64,000 nucleotides of DNA from Casuarina equisetifolia (GCA_028551475.1 CM052357.1:13625931-13689930), one strand, 5' to 3'; numbered from the stretch's first letter, positions 1 through 14,038 are shown. Made by a program: numbers and translations. Notes: generated by a model not told the origin, from the sequence alone.

Positions 1-55
1 ACACCAAGCCTCCTTCTTGGATGGCCACAAAGTAGAAAGCTAGACAACTTTCATG

Positions 56-390
56 GTAGACAATGGCATTATTCCCATTCCTTTTTTCTTTCTTTTGCAT
101 TACACATTGTAGACGATAGCATTATTTTCGTTCCTTTTTTTTCTTTTCTTTTGTATTACCCATTGTAGACAATGGCACTATTCTCGTTCCCTTTTTTTTT
201 TTTCTTTTGCATTACCCATGATAGACAATGGCACTATTCCCGCTCTTTCTTTTCTTTTTTTTTTCTTTTGCATTATTGTAGACAATGGCACTATTCCCGT
301 TCCTTTTTTTTTTTTTTGGCAATTACCCATTGTAGAGAATGTCACTATTCCCATTCCTCTTTCTTTTTTTTTTTTCTTTTGCATTACCCT
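56..390. repeat. Poly-T minisatellite, about 6 units of 54-59 bp
   Basis: Six head-to-tail units begin near 56, 110, 165, 219, 278 and 332. Each starts with a variant of GTAGACAATGGCACTATTCC, followed by a 9-15 nt T-run and TTTTGCATTACCCAT. The units differ by point changes and T-tract length, as expected of a slipping minisatellite. Short open frames across it are low-complexity artefacts. Confidence 0.9.
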
Positions 391-3300
391 TTCCTGTCAA
401 ATGACCACACAACCCTCCAACTTCAAACGCACCTCATTGATAAGTAGGATAATTACTAATTCTCCATCCTTGCGCTTCAAATTACATGTGGCTAATGACA
501 GCGTGGAAGGTGTTTCCTTTATTTTGAAGTGGCTATTTCATAATCCAAGATTATTATACGAGAAGTCCTAGAACTAAAGTCCAATTAAATGTCATTCTAT
601 TTATTGTCACCAACTTAAGCCGCATAAGCCCAAGCCCATCATTTTTTGTCCGCTTGCATTACGAAAACTTTCATTTCTTGACAGAACCTCAGGACTGCGA
701 TTTCCTTTTTCTACCCTTTCTTGTTTCCTTCTTCGACTATTCAAATCCTAACGGCCCCTTTCCATTTTCTTCCTTTTGATTCCATTCCTCTCGAGCTTGA
801 TTTCAGGATTCCAACAAGGCCTCCCTAGACTCAAGAACGATTTCCATGTTACTCCATGATTCTCACGTTGAGTTCGGCGGATTTTGTTTCTTTGGGAAGT
901 CGGATTTATCGAATCCTGATCTCTTTATTTCCATCTCTGTTTCAGGCGGGCGGATGTGTTGTGTTTTGGCCCTTAAATGAAACAGTGAGTATTTGGGGGC
1001 TCCGTGGACCGGGTCGCGGCTACCCATGCGAGGCGAATGCATTGAGCTTTAAAGATTGGATAGTGTGGCTTCTTTTGTTTTTGTGGCCTCTGATCTGAGA
1101 TTGGTTCCCAGTCACTATATTTGCTTGGCCTGGGTCACTTCTTTTTTAATTAAATCCTGGCCTACATTTTACAATAATTTTTAGCAGCATTATTAACTAA
1201 AAATATATAATATCTTATTGGAATATTTGTTGAAAATATTATTAGAATATATATATATATATAATTCACTTCTTTTTTAGGCTCTCTTAGTCGACTTGCA
1301 AAATCATTGACATTCCAATGAGTGGCATGCGCGGGTCGCTTGTTTTGGGCTTCCTCTTCGGACTGACTTACTTTGAATCTCGTTTATTTCGCTCACACAA
1401 ACGGAATAACATGTTAGTATAACATCAGTATATCACAATAACTTGGCAGATAAACAACAACATCAATCTCATACCTATGAGTATAACTTGAAGTGTTAAT
1501 AAGATTAGGTTAAATTAAAACTATATTGAGTCAGTCTCATGTTCACATATCAGTTTTTTAAGTGATAAATACTTTGATCATCATATTACTTTAAGATATC
1601 CTATACAATATTTCACTAAATATTAAACTCCATACTTTTTTTTTTTTTTAAAGAGGGGTTTTGTGAACGTTATAGCTATCAGAAATGCCTAACGCAAAAC
1701 TCCTGGCGTCCATTTAGGTTACTGGGAATGCTTGCCTTAGGAATCCATACTTTTGTAATCCAATTTTCTTCTTTATTGACCTTATGAGACATTTTATTAT
1801 GAGTAGCCACATTTCTTATACATTATTAAATTTTTTTAACTAGAATCATGTTGCTTATTGGTAGTTAGGTAGGTAGCCAATTCCCATCTTATTGTACACT
1901 CCTTGTCGAGAGTCTATTATCTTTTCTAACATTTTTGAAATATTATGACTAGTAGTAAATTCATCAATTTTTTGCACTTGAGATTTTCTGTATCTTCTTT
2001 GAGGTAAGTTCTTTATTTTTCATCACATAATCTCACACTTTTATTTTAAGTTTAGTATACCTCATGGTCAGATCTCTTGGACTATCTAATACTTCAAAAA
2101 ATGCATTTTGTTGTTCAATGTAAGTTATCTTGCTAAATAGTAGGACATACCTCATTGTCATATTCTTTAACAGCCACCAGGCAAAGATTGCCCAGCTCTT
2201 CTCCTTCATTCGATGAGATGTTCTCATCATCCTAAGCAGATAGCATAGCTTTTGTTTTTATCTTATTTTCAAATATTTGATCTATCCCTTTGGGCAAAGG
2301 GCAATCTATGACCCAGTTTTCTACATTTTTTTAAATCATAAATCATCTTTTGATCCTAAGGTTTTTTTTCCTTTTCTTTTCTTCCTACGTTTACAACTCT
2401 ACCCTTTTTTTCCAATAGATTCTCTCAAACCTTCTTTTCAAGAACGTAAGCTCATCATCCGAGTCTTATGAGAGTAAATCCTTAAAATTAAATGCCACTT
2501 TAAGTTCAACATTCTTTTTCTATTTTAATTCTTCCTTTTCTTTCTCTCTCCCCTAATTTTTTGTATTTTATAAGTTTTTAGTAAGCCTAGACCTTTAGTT
2601 CTTCTTCATCTTTAGACCTCGCATCCCAATTTTTAGAAAGACATTTTAGAATCTTTTTGACTTATTTGTCATTGGCATAAACTTTTCCTAACGATGTGGG
2701 TTCTAAAACTATTTCAGGAAACCTTTCAAATATTTTACTAATTAATTCTGATGGCTTTATCATAAATAGTTCATAATGATAAAACAACATAGCAATATTA
2801 GATTGCTTTACTTTTAAAAACAAGGAAGTAAGATATTTTGCATTACAATAAAATTACATATTAGATTGCTTTAGAGACCGAAAATTCACATCAAAATTTT
2901 TTTGCACCACAAGAAGCAAATGAGATATTTTTTTTATGTTTCATCAAAATCCATATGTTAGCAAACTTGTCCCAGTGGTTAGGTTGCCGCGTAACTTGTG
3001 TTATTCATTTAATCAAACTCGCCGTTTGGTTACCTTCGGGACTTCAATTGAAGCCCTAGGACCTATGCTTGTGGTTTCCTCTTCCCCCTTCGTTCAAAAT
3101 GCAAAACCGAAAAACTGGAGAAAGGAGGACGAGGACAGGCTAAGATCTAACACCTCCAACGGACACCAATGTCAAGGTTGAGCACGCACTAGCCTCTTAG
3201 GCAACTAGCTTGATTTCTTTTTCTGCCATAATTGGCATCCTATGGCCAGATTGACTCGCAGAGGGGCCAGGTTTCTGAACATTGATAGCTTCTAAACTCG

Positions 3301-3650
3301 CCCGTGCCCGCTTTTCCATTGCCCGGAGTAAATATATGGCGGGGCCGGTTGAACACGATGGTGATGACCACCATGATGCGAGTAGGGATCTTTCCCTCGT
3401 CTTTTTCTTTCTATTTCATTTTTGGTGAGTCTTTTGGTCATGATATGATAATGGACAGTGGTCTCGAAAGTCTAAGAAAAGGCAGTGGGACGGAATGATT
3501 GGCGGATGCAAGGACTATGATTGAGCACACGGGAGAGTGTGTTTCAAGCCATGTCCTCTGGTCTACAAACATCATGATTGCCCAAAACTATAGCAGACCT
3601 TCTAAGCACTCTTTAGACAGTAGTCACATCTCTGGAGAAATCCTAGTCCC
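391..3650. other. Non-genic AT-rich spacer
   Basis: No open frame here resembles a known protein. Contents include an (AT)n tract at about 1245-1262 and several poly-T runs. A slightly GC-richer island at 2950-3550 has no recognisable product. The text around 2957-2985 vaguely resembles the A-box of a tRNA-derived SINE, but no matching B-box was found. Confidence 0.5.
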
Positions 3651-5950
3651 TGTAATTTGAACGAGGGTACTCTTGGTTTCTTGTCTTACATGGAGCTGTT
3701 CCACCAAAAATTGTTAGAAACTAAATCTCTCACGGCCGACGTTTCCTCACTGATGACCCCAGATGTAACTTACTCCTTGGGCCAGCCTCTGCCAAAGGCA
3801 CCCAAGGATGTAGAGGGGTTGGATCCATGGTTGTCAACAGCAACAAAGAGCCACTCCCTCTGGCAGTACTCCCAGAAAATGACCCCTACTCGAAGCTTCC
3901 TCTTTGTCGCCCAACAGCCATGAGCATGATCGACGCTGAAGATTCCTGCATTTTTTGGGTCAAGTAACTCCATCCCAACCCACCGAGTAACTTTTTACTT
4001 CTCCGTTGTACCTCAAAGAAAATGCGTGTTAAGTTCGCACATTTTCATATCAGAATTTCCCAGAAAAGGCAAGAAGTCATGTAGTTTCACTAGGATGCAG
4101 GTCCCATCCCGGAAGAACACGACTTGGTGCGAGCAAAACAAGTAAAAATTAAAGAATGACCTGATGTTTTCTAAAACATTGTTCGAACAGCACTTCCAAC
4201 AGAGACAAGCATTTGGTTGCCAATTCCAGCATGCTTCCAACTCTGTAAGATATTGCTTCCTGGAACCATGCAATCAATGATACGAAGCGAACTGCCAAGA
4301 TGGCCATCATTCCCTTGCCACTTCTCACGAGCTTAGTGATCATCTCCGCCACTCACGGAAGTACACCGCTCAAAGTACTACTTCCAACGCACATGATATT
4401 TATAACTTAATTTATTGAGGTCTTGTTCTTGCAAACTGTTGTAACTTAATCTGTACTTCAAATCTTCAGAAAGAAAAAAGAATAATATTAAAAATAAATT
4501 AATGTAAAAATAGAGATTCACAGGTAATGGGAGTAACCTCCTAGGACAAAGTATACAATTGTGAGGAAAAGCCAATTTAAACTCCAAAGAGCTTTTATAT
4601 ATTCAAGACCTTATAATTTACAGAAAATAATTTCTAACAATTAAAAAACGTTTTTCAATTTTCCCCAAGTGGCTGCCAACGAAAGAAATTTTTAACAAAA
4701 AAATAATTTTAATTTTTTTGAATGGTTACAAAATTACTTCATTAATGAGAGTGACCTAGGGCTGAAGTCCTTTAAAACCATTGAATACTTGGAAACAACA
4801 CTTATTTTTCAAGTTCATATTTCCTCTTTCTTTTTGACGAAAACCAAAATTGACCGCTTTTAATTAGACATCTTTTGTTGGACCAAAATACTAGTTTTTC
4901 ATAATGCAAAGGAAGAATACTTTCCTTTCACAGTAAAACAGTTCGAAGTAAGTAATTATTCCAAAATACTTCAAGCCATAGACAGCTTCAAGATCAGAGA
5001 AGAAATTCTTGGGAGTATTCCTGTGAGAATTGAGGTCGAAAGCAAGGCTACTTTTCTTCTGCAAATCTCAAATCGGACATTATCTCACAGATTTAACGAG
5101 GGTGGCATTCAGCTTACAATGAGGCTGCTTAAGGGGAAAGAAGTGGCACTTCCCAAGGTTGGAGAAATAGAGAATGTTACTGATATTTTCAGGCACCTCC
5201 TTGGTTGATATTCCAGGAGAAAGACCATAGAGGCTTGAGATGCCGTGGTCCTGTTTGCACAGTGTGGAGAAACTTTCAAGAACGACAAGACAGGTTGGCT
5301 TTTCCCAATAAGAATAGGTCATTAGCTGAAATGGGCCATCAAGTAAGGCCTTGACTAGTTTCCACTTCAACAAGTCATTCTCATGCAGTGCAGTCCATTC
5401 ACAAGCTTATCATGTGCTTTCTGCCGTGGATTCTTCGCCAAAACGCCATCCCTGCTCTTCTTCCTAGAACGAGAGGAGGAGAGGATAGGATAATGGAGGG
5501 CCATTTACAGTACAGGGATGAATGCCTATTCAAGGTTGTGGCGAAAGAGTGTTGGTGCTAATGAATGCCGCAGAGAGAACCTGTTTCCAAAGATGTTAAG
5601 CTATATTTAAGGTAAAGACATGTTATTCAAGGCACATGCGCGAGACGAATTGAGTGGCCAACGACGGAAGATAGATGTCTTTTTCTATGGTCAGTTTCTT
5701 TCCTTAGGTTAAGTAAGTTCCTCCGATTAAGGGTCCCTATTGACATAATGACCCTCAGCAATCACGCACACATGGGTCCTGCTCTCATTGGCATACAATA
5801 AGTCCTACTAATTGGCCTATTATCTTCAGTTTCTGACACGGTAATCCAACCACCAGGCACGAGCAGGTTGAAGAGTCTGGCGTAACTGGAAACCCAAGAC
5901 AGCTGCAAAGTCGGAGGACTGCTCAAAGTATCACTTCCACGCAACTGCAG
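3650..5950 (-). pseudogene. Possible decayed, unrecognised protein-coding locus
   Basis: Several minus-strand stretches read like ordinary protein rather than random translation. They lie at about 5945-5762, 5373-5200 (containing the peptide LLKWKLVKALLDGPFQ), 4352-4150 (containing VGSMLELATKCLSLLEVLFE) and 3970-3770. They are collinear but interrupted by stops and frame changes, and I could not join them with confident splice sites. I do not recognise the family. They may be exons of a degraded gene or chance open frames. A plus-strand open frame at 3657-3923 overlaps the last stretch and may be the real signal there instead. Confidence 0.2.
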
Positions 5951-6155
5951 GGTGAATTAGTGCATAACAATTCCATGATCCTATCTTCCTCTGAAGAAAA
6001 CGCAAGTAACTCGGCAGTAGCAGAAACCGCCACCTCAAACTAGAAGGTTGCAAGAGAATAAATAAAGCTTAACGTGTTCATTTTTTTTATGTTAAACAAT
6101 ATCATAAAGTTCAAATCCCTCTAAATTTGCAACTATAAAGAGTAGATCCAAGTCC

Positions 6156-6845
6156 TGTTGGGTTGGTCCAGCCCATATTCGGGGACTTATTATTGGGTCC
6201 AATTAGAGTAATGTGACCCTAAGGTTTAAAAGAAAAAAATATAGAGTTTTTTCTTTAAGAGAAGAGGTGAGTGGCAGTCAAAAAAAAAAAAAGAGAGAGA
6301 GAAAAGAAAGAGCAGAATTTCGCAGGAATTAAAGGCCCTGCGCAGCAGTTGATCAAATGTTTGATCAAGGACGATCCGTGGTCCGATTGAGCTGATTTTT
6401 TGTCAGCAGGTTCGGGATTGGGTGTTCTTCATTGTGAACGGTTGGATCGTCGTTTGGAGCTCTTGAAGTCAGCAGATTGTGGTCGAAAATCTGGGTGATA
6501 TTTCTCCAACTTTTCTTGGTTAAGTTGTTGTTTACAACTTGTTCTTCACTATTTATTGGTGATTCTATTATTGTTGAATCAGTAAATCTTTGTCCTGTTG
6601 CTATTGTTAAGGACTTGATTGGGTTGTATTCTAACGATTAATATAGTGGAGATTTGGGTGGACTCCGTGATCGGTCCCGTAGTTTTTTTATCCTTCACAT
6701 TGGAGGAGTTTTTTCACGTAAAAATTCTTTTGTGTTGACTGTGATTTGATTATTTTACTTGTGATTCGAATACATCGTTGGTGTTTTAGTATTTCCTCAT
6801 AGGTTCAATCAAAGTGAAAAACTTTATACGTCGTTTTTCCCATCA
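6156..6845 (+). mobile_element. Solo LTR of a Ty1-copia retrotransposon
   Basis: This 690-bp block begins TGTTGGGTTGG and ends TTTTTCCCATCA, the TG..CA ends of an LTR. It aligns along most of its length with the 3' LTR of the plus-strand copia element (47243-47840) and, reverse-complemented, with the 5' LTR at 60506-61169. No gag or pol lies beside it. The flanking pentamers are AGTCC (left) and AGTCT (right), a target-site duplication with one mismatch. This is what LTR-LTR recombination leaves behind. It is less decayed than the LTR at 47.2 kb. Confidence 0.85.
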
Positions 6846-6850
6846 AGTCT

Positions 6851-9578
6851 ATTTAGATATATATTGAAACATGTGGACGATTTGTTTAGGGATTGTGTAT
6901 GCATGGTCATGTATTAATAAAGTCACTTGCAATTCGGTAAGGGGTCCAAAGGCTAGAGCAATCTAAAAGCCATTGAAAGCGTGAAACAATTAGAATTATT
7001 GACACTGTACTGATTATTATATGGTAATTATGTTTAGAGAGTGTATTCAACACTCAAAAGCATACTTCTGAACCTATCCTTCTCATACGGCCCATCACAA
7101 AAAAGGGTGTGTAAAGAAAAGTTAATATTTATTACGTGGAAATCACTTTTGACTTATTCTCACTCAGGTTTAAATTATCAAAAGCATATCAACAGCATTC
7201 AAACCGGCCAATGCTAGTTTACAGGATAGAGTTTTTGAGGGTCCGCTGTCCCATTGTGCCCCAACATCACACAGCATTCCAGCATAGAAAAAAGGCACAT
7301 TGGAATGGTGATGATGATACTCGTGATGATTATGATTATGATAATAAAAGAAAAGCTTGACAAAGGCCTAATAATGGTGTCTAAGGAGGGAACAAAGATC
7401 CTTCTATTTCCAGGGTTGCATGCTATGCTGGGTTATCTTGCCTCTCGTCTTGGTAATCACAAAAAAGCAATCATTTGTTAAATAAAGTTCTTTTTTAGTC
7501 TACGTTTATGAGTGCTGCACTCTGCAATCATTTATATGATTAATTATATCATACTCGAAAGGACCCTAATTCTCTGAATTTGCACATTGCTCCTGGCTTC
7601 TACGATGGCTTTTAGAGTATGAACCACGAATCATTACTCTCTCCCTCTCTATCTTTAAGGTTAAGGCAACTGAACAGAATAACAACTAAGATGTGCATTG
7701 CCATTATTATCATTCAGTTGTTATTTCAAGAGTTAATTTGACTAAAACGCATTCATTGCCAAACCGCGTCAACAATGATTTCTCGAGGATTACCTACTAC
7801 TTTCAAAATCGATTTCCTTCATAAATATTGGATCTTGTTTCTGAGTGATCCTTTATTACTGTAGTTCTGAATCACCCTAGGAAAACCAACAAACCTTTAC
7901 CCTAGCACATCTCTTGGCACGCCTACTCCCAAGAATAGCTCTCTGTAATCATGTAGTTAATCCTCCCTAATTATGCATCACCCTCCTTGAAAGAGACACT
8001 GCAACCACCATTAAAAGCGGTGATGATAACCAGCAACCGACCTGGAAGTCCATTTCAACAATTTCTAGTTCGTTCGGCCGCCCAAATATGACCGTCCTGT
8101 AACTTGGTCGTTGACTTATTGAGAAACTACAAAGTCTTAAACCCCATAATCCCGTTTGTTTTCAACAAGTTACTGAGAGAGAGAGAGAGTAGGAACTAGG
8201 GGATGGTGGGACGGGAGCTCTTGCATCAAAAGGGACGAAATTTTGGTCACTACACATTCACAGGGCTGACACAAGGGCCCAGTAAAAAGTATCATTACAA
8301 AACTTGACAGGTCCTCCTTGGGCACCCCCCAGAGTTGAAGTTTTGTCACAGCTATCACCATTCCTAGTGCCCCCCTATCCCCCCTGCCCATGCCTGATCG
8401 CCAGGATCCTGTTCCTCGCAACCATTATCTTCCATCAGATCGTTCCCATTCAACACACAAGGGAAAAGTGTATTCATATTGCAGCTGCGCTTTTGGGTTC
8501 CATCGCTGCATTAATGTCCAACTGCCGAAAAAGCCCCTCATGCCCAACTTCCATCTCCCTCCCTTTCTCGCCCTCCTTTAAAGCCCAAAACCAGACAACA
8601 TACAAGTCTCGCGTACTTTTGTCTGGTGCGTAGGATGAGAAGGAAGGAAGAGATAATGAGGGAAGCAGGTTTTTAGGGACAATTTCGGTAATCTTGAGAG
8701 AAGGTGTGGAAGAAGCCAGAAAGGATATGCTGAATTATCAACGCCCCCAAAAGACGATGTATATCATCACTGCCTAAGCCTAGCATCATCAATCAGATCA
8801 TATCTCCCTACATTATCTTACTTAAAATCTTTATCTGCGCTGACTTGTTGAACGGAAAGTGAAGGGTCGGACATTTACCCGCGTTTATCTTGGAAGTGAT
8901 GATTGCTGAGTAATATTCTCAGTTAACAAGTTACCAACTCAAGCATATTCAAAGTCTCAGTTAACAAGTTGCAATTGCCTTGCAACAATTGACAGAGAAC
9001 TGTATGGAGGCGGATGAATCTGAGAAAGTTCAATGAAATAATAATACCTTCTTGCTGAATGAAGAAGTTTTGCATTATGGTGAGAGGGCCAATAATGAGA
9101 GGGTTTAAACCTGAGTTTATCTTCTTATGTCATCCTTTCTTGGTCGAAAAAGTATCAATTTTAATAGGTATTTTCTTTCGCCAATTATTATTAAAAAAAA
9201 AAGGCATATTCTAAGTAAATCTAGTTTGGCTTTCATATAAGAGCAAATCATACAAAGGGTTTCAATCCCCGAAATTTGTGGGAAAACCATAGACTTCGAT
9301 CGAACAAATACGACCATGCGTTGATTTTTATTTTTTATCTTTCGCAATTCACTGCATTTGTAAAGACCAAAATCCAGTTGTAGAGATATGTAAAAATTGG
9401 TTGTTATTATCAAAAGGCAACAGCATAGCACTGCTCTGAATAAATCTAAAGATCAAATTTCTGTCGGTAGCTTCTCCATCACACACCTCAAAATTGACAA
9501 ATACTTAATTCGTTTGAAAACAAATACTGCTTGAAATTTATTATTTCTGGTTACAATATGGGCACATGAATATGGGTT

Positions 9579-9581
<3 letters not shown>
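6851..9581. other. Spacer without a recognisable gene
   Basis: Scattered short open frames (for example 7136-7360 and 8304-8633) have no family signature. A (GA)n tract lies at about 8174-8188. The C-rich stretch at 8310-8600 is somewhat GC-richer than its surroundings but gives no recognisable protein on either strand. Confidence 0.5.

Positions 9582-9613
<32 letters not shown>
9582..9613. repeat. (AT)16 microsatellite
   Basis: An uninterrupted alternating AT tract of about 32 nt. It accounts for the apparent run of alternating Ile and Tyr in the minus-strand frame crossing it. Confidence 0.95.
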
Positions 9614-9615
<2 letters not shown>

Positions 9616-12600
9616 TGCACCTATTATGATTGTAGCTTGTCAAATCATCGTACATAATGAAGCAAACTTTGCCGATGGAAGAGCACCACGCCAGTGGTAG
9701 AAGTAAAAAAATTGATTCCTTCTTTTTCACATTTGTAATGTAATACAAGTGCAAGGCGAGAAAATTAATGTTGCCGGGTTTTTTTAACCGTCATAAAGGT
9801 CAACCACAAAAGACGGATAAGTAAAGTTATTATTCATTCTTTGCATTTTGTGGAATAATATCTCATCCGTTTTGTATATTTATCGTTATTTAACATAATT
9901 AACACCACTTTCATTACCGCCTACTATTTTTTTAATGCACAAGTCAAAATTTATTATGACAGGAGTAGTTAAGCAACTTAGTAAATAGCAACCTACTGAA
10001 ATCCATACGATCTACATTTTATTGTATATCATTCAACATACGAGCCACCGATAAACCTCGTTAGAGTGGAAAAAAATTCAATTTAACAAAGTATGATGCA
10101 ATCAAATATTTCTTTTCTCAAATACAAGTGTTTGAAATGAACCAATCATAGGGAAAAATTATACCTAACCTTTTGACTTTCAAAATTCAAACATTGTTAA
10201 TGGATTCGAGAGACGTCGTTATGATAAATCGACATTTTTATTGCATAATAATAGACCCATTTGTAATAAGCTATAGTCTTATTCTCTCATTTTCCGTAGT
10301 ATTCTATGCTTAATTATCCACTTGTGAAACCGCCTACACAGAATTGTTGCAATCAGCGTGATTCACAAGCGTTGTAACATATGTTTCAGCTTCTTTCACA
10401 CTGCCATGTTGCTTGATGTAGCTGATAATTAGTTTTATCATAGCTCAACATCCTTGACGTGGAAGAAATGCACATAATTTTCAAGTAAATACGAAGAAAC
10501 AGTGAAAGAAATGCACATGCATCCATTTGGGAGGGAAAACGACGAAGCAATGGCAGAGAGGACTTGAGAGGAGAATGAACTAATAATTAAGCCAGACCGA
10601 GGTCCCGCGGAAGCAATAATTCACAGAATGAAGCCTCCCCACGTAAGACCCGACGTACAAATGATTGCTGTTGTATGAATTGTCTCCTTGGGGCGCTGCA
10701 GCGGGTCCCCCTTTTGGGTCCTATCATTATGTACCAGTGCCAGAATGCGTGTAGCAATTTTTTTTTTTTTTTTTACCTCCATCTCCGCCTGCTTCGGCCT
10801 CTGCAGACGCGGCCTCGCGCCCATAACCAAATTTCTCTAATCTGTCCCTCGCTCAGTCTCTGCATCACGTCATTCACCCCACTGTGACACCCAGAAGATC
10901 ATCATTGCTCCATTCACGCGTTCGTCACATGACTTCATCCCCCTCGTTGCCTCCCCCCCCCCCCCCTGTCCGCAATTTTCTTCCTCTACTGTTTACATCA
11001 CGTCGGCAACGCAGCACATCCACATAGGTACGTATGTTCTGCGACTTCTGAAAGGGGATGGAGTTGTAATGGGATATGCGGTCTAAATCCTTTTTGACAT
11101 GTCTTTTCTGGGTTTCTGTCGGCAAAACGAGACCCCCTAAAAGCCGAAGGAAACGAAATGTCACGAGTTATGGTTTTTCTTCTCACTAGCTCAATCAGAA
11201 TCGAAGAAGGGATCTAGCAAGAATTCCTCGTATATACTGTCCATTGCGAAGAACATACGGTTCTTATACTGAATGTGAATATAAAATGCTATTTCTGTAC
11301 AGGTATGGATGTTGACCGGCATCTTACTGGCTTCAAACACACCCGTATCTTGCTTCTATCATGGAAAAATTGCACAAATATTAAACCCAAAAATCCAATG
11401 ACAAATGTATAATACAATACGACCACTACTGCTGAATTGGAATCAATCGTACGATTCTTAGAGGCTACGATACATTTAAATGATATACTTGCGCCATGTA
11501 TGCTTAAAGAACAACATCATAATCACCCGAATCAACTTTAGAAAACCTAACTTAAATGTCAATTACCAAAGAACCCACCCATATTTGGCTTAGGACAAAT
11601 CTAAGCATCAAAATTTAATAATATCGAAAAGGATAGTAAGAAATTTGTTATTTTCGACCATAATTTTTTCTTCGAAGATCATTATTTATGCATGCTGTTA
11701 ATGCAAAATTTAAGGAACTTGTTTAGATTTTAGCCAATACCATCATAAGTTTCCATTCTTAATTCTTATTTTGCAAATAGACTTATTTAAATATATCGAT
11801 AGATAAATATCAAACTACTATATTTTTTTTTTGAGATCTAATGACACTTTTTTTTCAAATGAAATTCTAGGAATTATTTGTGACTTCTAATTATAGATAG
11901 ATGTCTAGTATTTTTCTTGACAATACTACATTATCTGGTTGCGTGCTTAAACCTAGTCTTGGCAAAGGTGTACTTTTTTGTGTTCATTACAATTTTTTAT
12001 GAAGGCCACGTGGAGAGGGAACTCAGATATTTCCCACAATACCCTGGAGAGGTAGAAGGGAGTATAATAAATATATCGCAAGAAATAAAGTTATCACGTA
12101 CAAGATCCATTATTGTGTTATCACGTGTTATGCGATCCCATAGCCCTGCTTTGCATGTCAGGTACGTGAACAAAATATGATCATAGATATTGTAAGGTAA
12201 CTTGGAAAATGAATCTGGATCCGTAGTAATATATATATGATCAACAGCAAAATCCAAATACAACAGCAAAATCCAAATACAACAGCAAACATGTCAGTTT
12301 ATCTATGCATACGTTTTTTTTGTTTTTTTTGTTTTTTTTTCTCTAAACTCCATTCTCGTACTTTTTACAAAAGCAATTAATATGCCAGAAAATTGGACTT
12401 TTATGCATCTGACGGATTGTGATCCCTAAAAAAGAGCTCCATGGATTCGGTCGTATTCTGAAAATATTATGACCGAACTCACGGGATCGATGAGTGCATA
12501 TTAATGATTGTACTTGGTAATTGTATATTTGGATTTCTTCTGAAATTTGGTCATATAGAATGGGTGGTCAACAGAGTGAGGTGAGGAGGTGGCCCGATCC

Positions 12601-13656
12601 CCACTTAAAAAAGAAGTTATTTAATAGACAGAAAGATGATGCAACGCAAGAAGGAGAAAGCGTTCTTACGACATCCATTTGTCACCACAAAACATAAGAT
12701 TACAAAACCTAATCTTAGCGCGTAAGGAAAACGGATGATGCTAATCAAACTCTGATATCGACGAGACTGTTGGAACGAGTCGTAAACGTTCAATAAGGGA
12801 CAACGATACAGTTTCAACAGTCCCGAAAATTTCAGCACAAGTTTTGAATTTACTTTTGGAGCTGTGTTTGAATCTTGAATTCTGGGTTTGAATTCTAGGA
12901 GTAAACTACATGGACAGGTCCAAGTTCCTTGGTTTGAACTTTGAAACATGAGTATATATCCGATAAAAGTATTGTACCGCTTAGTCAAAAGGAGCGTACG
13001 TACTTTGCTTCAATGCTTTATGGGAGTACGCTACAACATCCAACAAATAAAGTAAGGGCTACCATAGATTATGCCCCTCTCTGGGGGAGGGCAGCCTTTT
13101 CGGAACTTTTTGATTAGGAAAGGAAAGGAAAGGAATGAGCTGCCAGGTATTGCATAATCGATGCACGAAATGATTGGCTTTCTGATATTCCAAATGGGAC
13201 CATTAACCTAATAGAAGGTGGGAAATCCATCTTACATCAGAAATACATGTGAACGCCCATTCATAACGTCAAGTTATGATTGATGGTGTTGTCTTTTGAG
13301 CATGATCATCTGTGGCATAACCCATTAACTCAACTACAGGAATTTTGGGCATCCAATATATCAGGTCATGATGCAGTTTGATTGTGGCGACTTTTCAATG
13401 TACTGGCATAGAGGGTACAAGAAACTCTTTACAACAACAAAAATGCAAGCCGAATGATACAAACTTCCTAAAGAATTCCGATGTATATTGCACAGGGGGG
13501 TACAAGAAAGTCTTTACTTTGGGCCACATGATAGCAGTACATGTTATGGCAATCAAATACCATTGGTAGGAATGGGGAAGTGCATTATCAAACCCATCAA
13601 CGTGACGATGATGGTGTCTTTGTTTTCCTAAGATGAAAAGCTAATTTACATGAGCA
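9614..13656. other. Spacer with C14 run and short repeats
   Basis: No gene recognised. A 14-nt C homopolymer lies at 10953-10966 and a T-run at about 10760-10774. At about 12245-12290 an 18-bp unit reading AACAGCAAAATCCAAATAC is repeated in tandem. The 123-codon minus-strand frame at 12617-12988 shows no family motif. Confidence 0.5.
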
Positions 13657-13794
13657 TATTAAGATAAAGCAGTTTAGAGAGCACAGGAGGAGGAGAGGAG
13701 GCAAAAATCATGCAGAATTCATGAGTATTAAGATAAAGCAGTTTAGAGAGCACAGGAGGAGGAGAGGAGGCAAAAATCATGTAGAATTCGTGAG
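13657..13794. repeat. Two-copy 69-bp tandem duplication
   Basis: Units 13657-13725 and 13726-13794 are almost identical, differing at only about two positions (CATGCAGAATTCAT versus CATGTAGAATTCGT). The near-identity suggests a recent duplication. It contains the purine-rich text CACAGGAGGAGGAGAGGAGG. Confidence 0.95.
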
Positions 13795-13994
13795 TATCAA
13801 TTTAAAAATAACTCGGCGTCCATGCCGAATCAGTTGCCTTGACCAAATCACTAGTTGAAATTCTATCTGCATAATCATTGCAAACTCTGGTGATTTAGGA
13901 ATGTATGAAGAAGTAGTTGGTAAGACTTTTTCTATGGGTCACCTTTATCCCACGGTTCCCAGGGTCCCCCAATAATTCACCCATATCTCCCTGT

Positions 13995-13998
<4 letters not shown>

Positions 13999-14032
<34 letters not shown>
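13999..14032. repeat. (CT)17 microsatellite
   Basis: A perfect CT dinucleotide run of about 34 nt, roughly 1.6 kb upstream of the HD-Zip gene. CT/GA tracts are common in plant 5' regions, but this one is too far upstream to assign a role. Confidence 0.95.

Positions 14033-14038
<6 letters not shown>

Noticed and set aside
2951..3185. Possible tRNA-derived SINE or tRNA gene
   Set aside because: Only a weak A-box-like CAGTGGTTAGG text; no B-box at the right distance and no cloverleaf could be drawn.
12617..12988. 123-codon minus-strand open frame
   Set aside because: No recognisable motif, unusual composition, no supporting splice structure; likely chance.
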